Assembly: GCA_021442155.1 (NCBI GenBank)
Contig: CM038215.1
Location: 272,903,014-272,967,013 of the forward strand
DNA: 64,000 nt
Origin: Cymbidium sinense
Taxonomy: Eukaryota > Streptophyta > Magnoliopsida > Asparagales > Orchidaceae
Direction: 5' to 3'
The stretch's first letter is position 1. Each line of letters opens with the position of its first letter. Shown here in pieces: positions 57,241 to 64,000 of the stretch. Made by a program: the position numbers and the translations under genes. The notes below the pieces were generated by a model. That model saw only the letters and a list, made by a program, of their open reading frames with translations, was not told the DNA's origin and ran no database searches.

Positions 57241-57600
57241 GCTAGTAGATTTCTAGCAAACACTTCCCCCGCTTAGTGATGATCTCCCGATAAAACAAAT
57301 CATGAACTTAGGGGATACTAGCATTCACCATTGGGACATGTACTTTGATGGTGCACCTTCCTCTCAAAGAGGACAAGAACCATAATCTACAATTCGTGAA
57401 AGGCAAGGGTAGAATAGGTCTCTTAACTCTAGACCAAGATGTGATGAGATTCTCATATCATCTGTCAATTCTTTGCACCAACAATGAAGCTGAATATGAG
57501 GATCTAATCATTGGTCTGAAGTTAGCCATTACTCTAAGCATCCAACATCAACAACTTCAAGGATTCTCAGCTAGTTGTCAACCAAATCGTTAGGTCCTAT
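57241..57600 (+). pseudogene. Archaeal-type RNase H remnant, copy 3
   Basis: It reads WDMYFDGAPSSQR (57331-57370), with the FDG catalytic Asp intact. Then come KGRIGLLTLDQDVMRFSYHL and CTNNEAEYEDLIIGLKLAIT (57345-57593 frame). It is the second RNase H of the lineage. Comparison shows that copies 1 and 2 lost the FDG Asp after their split from this copy. An internal frameshift separates the two blocks. Confidence 0.75.
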
Positions 57601-57779
57601 AAGATTATAAAGCCCAAGCTCATCATCACCATAAGTACACCATAGAATTGTTGGCCCAAATGAGAGGTTACCATTTATGAGATTCCTCGGAGAGAATATT
57701 GTATGCATGCTTTTAGCCAAGCTTGCCAAGGAGTTGCATGGAGGATGAGTCCATTTCAATAAAGGTCCAAAATAGACAA

Positions 57780-58990
57780 GTCTTATCCCTTTAATGATAT
57801 TGAACTCATCAAAAAGTACTCTCTTAAAGGGGAGGTTGCCATTGCCAAGAAGGATGAGGAGTTAGATTGGAGGCAACCATTTATGGATTATCTAAATAAA
57901 GGCAAACTACCTCAAGAGAAGTCCCAAGCCTATCATATGAAGTAGAGAGCACTTTCCTACACTCTTGTGGATGGTGTCTTGTACCAGCAGTCTTTCGATC
58001 ATATGTGGTTATGTTATTTAGACAAGCATGAATCCCATAAGATCATGAGACCACTACCAGTCGATGATCAAAGATTGCATGGATACGACTAAGCAATACC
58101 ACCAATGTCAAATACATGGTGTGGTCCTACACCAACCACCCAACATTCTACATCCTACATTAGCCTCATGGCCATTCGAGTGTTGGGGTTATCGACATAG
58201 TGGATCCGATTGATCCTCCTTCTTCCAAGGATCATCGATTCATCTTAGCTGCTATTGACTACTTTTCCAAATGGGTAAAGGCAATTCTGCCGACAGAGGT
58301 CACAGCTAAGCATGTGCTCCAATTTTTTAGAAACCATATCATATATAGGTTCAAAGTGCCTCGATGAATTATATCTGATAATGGTTTTGCATTCAAGAGC
58401 ACTGAGATCAACAACTTTTCTTAGAGACATAGCATAGATTGGAGATATTCTACCATCAAGTTCCCGAGGGAAACATCATAGCAAAATCCATCAACAAAAC
58501 TTTCATCCACATATTAAAGAAGATACTCGACAACAATAAGTACAGTAAAGAGAAGTTAGTTGAAGCCTTGTGGGCCTACCACATCACATATAGAACTCCA
58601 ACTTAGTCTACTCCGTTCTCTTTAGTGTATGGGTCTGAGGCCATTCTACCATTAGAAGTTCAACTCCCATCACTAAGGATAGCTATGGGTAGTAAGATCA
58701 CAATAGAGTAATGCAAAGTTACAAAGAGAGCTCAAGGTTTGAGAGAGATGCTTGAGGGCATACCAAAATGTCAAGTTGTACAAAGCTATAATGATTCAAG
58801 CTCACAACAAGTTGGTCCATCCTAGAGCTTTTCAAGCCTTATTTTAGTTCTGAGGAGATCGATTGTTGCCTGTTCTAAGATGGGAGGCAAGTTTGAACCC
58901 ACTTAGGAAGGCCCTTTTACCATAAAAAAGGCCTACCAAGGAAGATTTTATGCCTTATTAATCATAAGGGAGAGCAACACTTCTAATCAA
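57780..58990 (+). pseudogene. Integrase remnant, copy 3
   Basis: The N-terminal linker has LDWRQPFMDYLNKGKLPQEK (57860-57920) and LVDGVLYQQ. The zinc region has YHQCQIHGVVLHQPPNILHP with frameshifts (about 58095-58160). The core reads DHRFILAAIDYFSKWVKAIL, then RNHIIYRFKVPR, a TGA stop, then IISDNGFAFKS (58355-58400), with the second catalytic Asp kept. The C-terminal KMGGKFEPT lies at about 58877-58910 and FYLKKYY at about 58990. The TGA is at the same codon as in copies 1 and 2. Confidence 0.8.
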
Positions 58991-59029
58991 GATTCTACTT
59001 AAAGAAATATTATAAATCATGTTTGAAAA

Positions 59030-61700
59030 TAATTATAATCATCAAAAAAAATTTATTTTGAATTCAATCTCTTCCATGTTAAAAGTATTCTTGTTTGCCA
59101 ATCCGCCATGATGTGTTTAGGTAGGTAAAGAACCCAAGTGGCATCCTATCCTTCATCGACACAAAACAAAACACAAACTACCCAAACATATAAAACAAAC
59201 ACTTATCTTTTATCTGCTACTGAGTTGAGATAATCCTGGGCACTCACTCTGCTCTAGGTCGTCGACATGCTACCCTAGTGTGTCACCTAGTGGTCTTCTT
59301 GTTTTGGAAGATGTAAGTATGCTACACTTTCCTTTTGGCCACCACACACACCATGAGTGCCTTGTTAGTTTGTAGGCCTTACATGTGGTGGTAAGCTACC
59401 TCATGTTGGCTTCATTTAAGAGGATGTGAGTTGCTACTTTCTTCTTGGATTAGCCTTCATGCACTAATTGGGTCAAGTAAATTTCAGGTTTAGGATAAGT
59501 CCTCTAGTGACTCCTTCCCTGTTGATTGCTTCAAGTCCGTCCACCTTCCTCTCCCCCGCTTAGTAGTCACTAGGTCGATAGCATCTGTCCCATGGATGAC
59601 TTTTTGATGATCGATCGCTCCAAAAGTTGTAAGCCTACATGCTTTCTAGATTGATCATGGCACACGATGCACCTTAGGTTTGGTTCTGCCATGTACGGAT
59701 ACACCATTCATGCCAATGGATACACCTTAGGTTGGTTGGTTCTCACACCTTAGGATACACCACTCATGGTTGATGTAAGTCTGCTATGATTTCTCTTTGA
59801 GTTGGCCATCATACACCTATAGTGTTTCTTTTCTAGGGCTCAAGATAATGCCCCTAGTAGCACCTCCCCTGTGGGCACTATATTTGGATCACATCCTTTC
59901 ACCCCATTTAGACACTACCAAGGTTACTATCGATTGATAGTTCCCCTTTCCTAGAATCCACTGTTGGAGAATATCTGGATGTCCAGATTCTCCCTTGGTC
60001 CAGTGAATCTAAGATAGGTCAAGGCTGACATAGCCCTTCTGTGGTCCCTCACACACCACACAACAATGTCCATGCAAACATATAAACAAAATATATATTT
60101 TGTGGATTAGGACACCCCTACCATTTCCCAAGCGGTATCCTATATATAGTGCAAGTAGCAAAACTCCATATAGGAATCTCCTACTCTTGAGTTGGTATAA
60201 GTCCATTGGCATTTTCAAAGTCACCACTAAGTCGGGTTCAATTTATTGCTACCAATAGGTCACCCAGCTTATTCCTTTAGAAGATGTAAGTGTGCCTTCT
60301 TCCTAGCACAATCATTGCACATTGAAAGATAACCTCTTAAGTTGGCTAACTTTACCCCATGGCTAGTAGACTATCCCTTTGGATTTGTAAATCTGAGATA
60401 GGATAACTCTGATATAACGCCTTCTCAGTGGGTCCAACACACACCAACAATGTCTATAAATTAAATATTTTAAATTTATCCCAACATTTTCCTTCAATTT
60501 GAAATCAAACAAAAAAACCATATCAAATCACATGAAATTAAATTAAATATCTTGACTACTTTGATGTCCTACACCTTCACCGGTCAAGATTGCTCAATTC
60601 TTGTGGCATCACCACTTGTTCTTTTGGAAGAGAAATGAGCTTATTCTGGTAAATTCCATCACACACCGGCATCCACATTAACTCATTAAATTAAACCCAA
60701 TCTAATTTTCTTAGTGTGTTAAATCATACCCTTCTCCCTAGTGGAGCCCAAAATCATATATAAGTCAAGAAAAAAGTCAAATTCAAAACCCTCCTCTATT
60801 AGAGCCAAAATAAACCAACTCCCTAGAGTCTAAATCAAGAAATCCAACCTCTTATCCCCAAATACATCCCCAAATAAATCTCAAATCAAATCCAAATCCC
60901 AATAGATCGAACTTCCCTAGTGGAAGTTTCATATGATCCCCTCAAGCCCATATCTCTAGTAGATATGCCTCCACATAAATAAAACAAAATATACTAAAGT
61001 CAATCTTAATCCCAGATGGATTATAGAATCTTATCCCCAGTGGATCTTCATTTCACAAATCATATAATCAAGTCAACTTTAAACCTTATCCCCAGTAGAT
61101 TTTCTTCTTCTATTCCCTCAACATAGACCCTCACATGTCATGTATGTGTGATCCTTTTCCCATATCAAATCTTATTTCTTATGTAAAATCCTAACAATGT
61201 ATTTGTTCAAATTACATCATCTTAACATTGTAATCAGCATTTTATGAATTGTGATGGTGCAAGCTCAAACAAACAATACAATATCAAGCTAAGCATATTA
61301 CAGTGTCAATTAACACACTATATTAGTAGATTCATCTCGAGACAAATCTATGAAATTAAACTCAATTCCCAATCCCCAATAGAAAGCCTGAACCTGCTTC
61401 TCTTTATGGAAGGTTCATTTACCCATTCCCCAATGAACTCAAGCCCATATCTCTAGCAGATATGCCTCCCCAAAAATTAAAACAGAACAAATTAAAGTCG
61501 ATTCGATCTTAATCCCCAGTGGATTATAGATTCTTATCCCCAACTGATCTTCTTTCCACAAATATTATAATCAAATCAACTTCAAACCTTATCCCAGTGA
61601 TTTTTTCTTCTATTCCGTAGACCCTCGGATGTCATGTCCGGTGCATGTGTGATCCCCTGGATCTCCCTCCATGTCTTTGACATGGAATTCTCATCAAATC
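59030..61700 (+). repeat. 3' UTR tandem subrepeats of gypsy copy 3
   Basis: This is the mirror image of the copy 1 and 2 3' UTR. Reverse-complement words such as cctagtgtgtcacctagtgg and tggaagatgtaagt recur at about 59270, 59400, 59750 and 60270. Further right, ccccagtggatt-type words (60730-61610) repeat. 60946-61440 and 61441-61980 form a direct tandem duplication with an offset near 495-550 bp (caagcccatatctctagtag against caagcccatatctctagcag). Confidence 0.68.
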
Positions 61701-62970
61701 TTAATTCTTCTCTTATGCACACTTTTAATATTTCAACCAAAAAAACAATTTATTCATTCAAATTACATCATCCAAAATTGTAATCAGCATTTTATGATTT
61801 GTGATGGTGCAAGCTCAAACTAACTATACAATATCATGCTAAACATATTATAGTGTGAATTAACACACTATGTTATATTATAATATATGATTTTTTATTA
61901 TAATTTGCTATAATATAATATGGTGTCTAATATTACACCTCATTAGAATCACTCAAAAAAGAACAAATAACAAAACTTTCTCAAAATATGAATAATGTTC
62001 ATTTTGGATGTAAAATTATTATTTTTCTATTAGAAATGCTACAAAATAGCTTAATTTTGGTATTTCTTCTTGGTGTGTGCCATGAATTTGGCCAAATTTT
62101 TCCATATGAACCTTCAAATTAACATTTTTGTGAGCTTTGACCCAAATTATAACAAAGTAAAACATACTAAAATGTACAATAACATTTATATTACACCCAC
62201 ACATTCATATATTTGTGATTATATTTTTTCATTATATTATAATTCTTTTAAATTACTACCATACTATTTGGTGATTCCATCATCTGGCTTATAAATCAAT
62301 ATTTTATGAATTATACTAATACTCGACCATCACTTTTAAGCAAATATATGCTGACAACAAGTAGTAGTACACAATGGTATGCTATAATGCATGAGCTACA
62401 CTATGTTATGGCATATGTTATAATATATAACATATTATATTATATTATATTGCATATCACATCACAAGGGATTTCTTAAGATGAAAAAATAATAAAATCT
62501 AAAGAATAAAAAAACTATATATTTAGTCTTATCACTTACATATTTTAAATTGAAAATATATTATAATGCCATGCTCTACCTATTATGAATTTGGCCAAAT
62601 TCCACCATTTTAAAGTCTAAATTAACATTTTTATAAATAATGCTAGTGTATGCTCTACTGCATGATTGTAAAATGCTAAAAGAATTTAAAATACGTAGAA
62701 CAATATATTATGATATATGATGTTATACTATGCCATAACATATAATATTTATTTTGAACATAAAATCTTACTTTTTAGACTACAAGTGGCGTAGCACACC
62801 TTTGGTACTACAACCTAATTCCCACTTCAAGTTTATCAAATTTTATCACCTAATTTATTAAATCAATAATTTTATGATTTATATTAATATAGACTATAGG
62901 GCACAATTCCATAATATACTAAAACATTTCAAAACATTGTATAACATTAAAAAACACATCACTACATGCG
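61701..62970. repeat. AT-rich diverged repeat units
   Basis: The words gaatttggccaaatt, ccatcat and ataaatcaatattttatga recur near 62083, 62265, 62587 and 62835, with irregular spacing of 180-320 bp and ATA/TAT-rich palindromic sequence between them. They look like a diverged satellite or LTR-derived sequence. No gene is supported. Confidence 0.5.
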
Positions 62971-63740
62971 ATTTAAGGGTTTAGGATTTAGGGTTTAGGG
63001 TTTATGGTTTTAGGGTTTAGGATTTAGGGTTTAGAGTTTAGGGTTTAGGGTTTAGGGTTTAAAGTTTAGTGTTTAGGGCTTAGAGTTTTTAGGGTTTATG
63101 ATTTAAGGTTTAGTGTTTAGGGTATAGGGTCTTGGTTTTAAGTTTAGGGTTTACATTTTAGTTTAGGATTTAGGGGTTAGGGTTTAAGGTTATTTTTAAC
63201 ACAAAACAAATTTAGATTCAACATTTCTTTTTTTTTATTTCATCAACCAAGTAGCACCCAAGTATTCTATGAGATGAGGAATGGCATAGATAAAAAAATG
63301 AGCACCCATAGAGTAGATCGTCTCTAGTTTCCATCAGAACCACCACCGCCTCTCGAGTAGCGGGATCCGCCATCATATCCATGATCTCTGCCTCTGCCAC
63401 CACGACAGCTGTAACCTCTGTCACTCCTCTTGCCTCCATAACCACCACTAGTCTGACCACCACCACCATATCCACCAACACCTCGAGATCCTCCACCACT
63501 ACTATGATAATTGCTGCCTCTGCCTTCGCCTCCACCGCTAGGTCTAGACTAAGCCTAGTTGACAGTGATGTTCCTGCCATCAAAGTTCTACCCATACTTA
63601 GGGTTTATGGATAGTTTAGGGTTTAGTGTTTAGGGTTTGGGGTTTGGGGTTTAAGGTTTAAGGTTGTAGGTTTTAGAGTTTAGGGTTTAGCATTTAGGGT
63701 TTAGGGTTTAGGATTTTAGGATTTAAAGTTTAGAGTTATG
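62971..63740 (+). repeat. Telomere-like block 3 carrying a glycine-rich exon
   Basis: TTTAGGG-type sequence lies at 62971-63190 and 63598-63740 on either side of exon island F. The AT-rich repeat flanks both outer edges (caaatttggccaaatccc resumes near 63950). It looks like one array unit inserted into, or left behind within, the AT-rich repeat. Confidence 0.85.
63170..63600 (-). pseudogene. Glycine-rich RNA-binding protein exon island F
   Basis: The minus strand starts CCCTAAGTATGGGTAG, so the Gln of NGQ is a stop, as in island C. It reads NFDGRNITVN with two stops, then a long Gly-rich run kept in frame (GGGSRGVGGYGGGGQTSGGY). It ends SRYSRGGGGSDGN with a TAG. The 3' UTR contains AATAAA-like sequence on the minus strand. 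Frame retention in the Gly-rich part is better than in islands B and D. Confidence 0.77.
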
Positions 63741-64000
63741 TTAAGTTATATTGTTATGTACATTATATTTTAATATGCTTTCATAAAATATATTATCTTA
63801 CATTACACCTTAAAATGAATCACTTTAAGCAAAAAATTTATAAAATTTGGTTGAAAAATGAGCATTTATTTTGTATGCAAAATTCCATTTTTTTTTTATT
63901 AAATGACACACCGTAGAACACCCCCAATGATATTCCCTAAACCTTACCTTAAATTTGGCCAAATCCCATCATCTCAGCCTATAAATCAATATTTTTATTA
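63741..64000. repeat. AT-rich repeat, continuation
   Basis: It shares cacaccgtagaacacc, aaatttggccaaatccc and cctataaatcaatattttta words with 62083-62890. It is the continuation of the unit array to the right of telomere-like block 3. No gene is seen. Confidence 0.5.

Larger units (their letters stand above)
54655..61700 (+). mobile_element. Ty3/gypsy (Tat-like) element, copy 3, plus strand
   Basis: This is a diverged relative of copies 1 and 2 in the opposite orientation. It starts inside the protease (ASIVLPVEIDHW) and runs through the pol linker, RT, RNase H, archaeal-type RNase H, integrase and 3' UTR repeats. No gag, leader or 5' LTR is present, because the element is cut at 54655 by the GGTCAA repeat. 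No clear 3' LTR is seen. Several catalytic motifs lost in copies 1 and 2 survive here, but stops are numerous. Confidence 0.83.

Noticed and set aside
1..64000. tRNA or rRNA genes
   Set aside because: No cloverleaf-like box A/box B pair or rRNA core sequence was noticed by eye on either strand; a tRNAscan-type search would be decisive.

Overview
The window looks like plant nuclear heterochromatin. The evidence is long stretches of Arabidopsis-type telomere heptamer (TTTAGGG, G-strand always on +), decayed Ty3/gypsy and LINE retroelements with plant-type domains, and pieces of a plant glycine-rich RNA-binding protein gene. I see no intact host gene, tRNA, rRNA or CRISPR array. The species cannot be named from the sequence alone.

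Layout. 1-6380: 3' part of a Ty3/gypsy element on the minus strand (copy 1). 6381-17440: degenerate telomere-like array carrying fragments of a glycine-rich RNA-binding protein exon and one gypsy protease fragment. 17445-31440: a longer copy of the same gypsy element (copy 2, minus), running from 3' UTR repeats through integrase, archaeal-type RNase H, RNase H, RT, protease and gag to a 5' leader and primer-binding site. 31440-36600: probable LTR and AT-rich DNA. 36650-38800: dispersed GGTCAA-rich repeat. 38930-45215: decayed LINE (minus). 45220-53104: second telomere-like array with two more glycine-rich exon islands and several GC-rich islands. 53105-54650: second copy of the GGTCAA-rich repeat. 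54655-61700: gypsy copy 3 (plus). 61700-64000: AT-rich diverged repeats, split by a third telomere-like block (62971-63740) that holds one more glycine-rich exon.

The gypsy elements appear to belong to the Tat (Ogre-like) lineage. They carry two RNase H domains (one RT-linked, one archaeal-type before integrase) and a long 3' UTR built of tandem subrepeats. Copies 1 and 2 are collinear and share the same inactivating lesions, so they look like DNA-level duplicates rather than separate transpositions. Copy 3 is more diverged.

The most striking structure is in the 5' leader of copy 2 (29258-31236). About 20 successive hairpins, roughly 100 bp apart, have stems that differ from unit to unit yet stay self-complementary, around a conserved 10-nt loop. 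A 22-bp perfect inverted repeat also brackets the primer-binding site. The second unusual structure is the telomere-like array itself: it is a higher-order repeat whose passenger is the last exon plus 3' UTR of a glycine-rich RNA-binding protein, always in the same orientation. Many indels between the duplicates fall at CTG/CCTG/CG-type sites, and the heptamer blocks drift to T-rich or CCCAGG-rich forms. Long-read base-calling error is therefore a serious alternative explanation for part of the decay.
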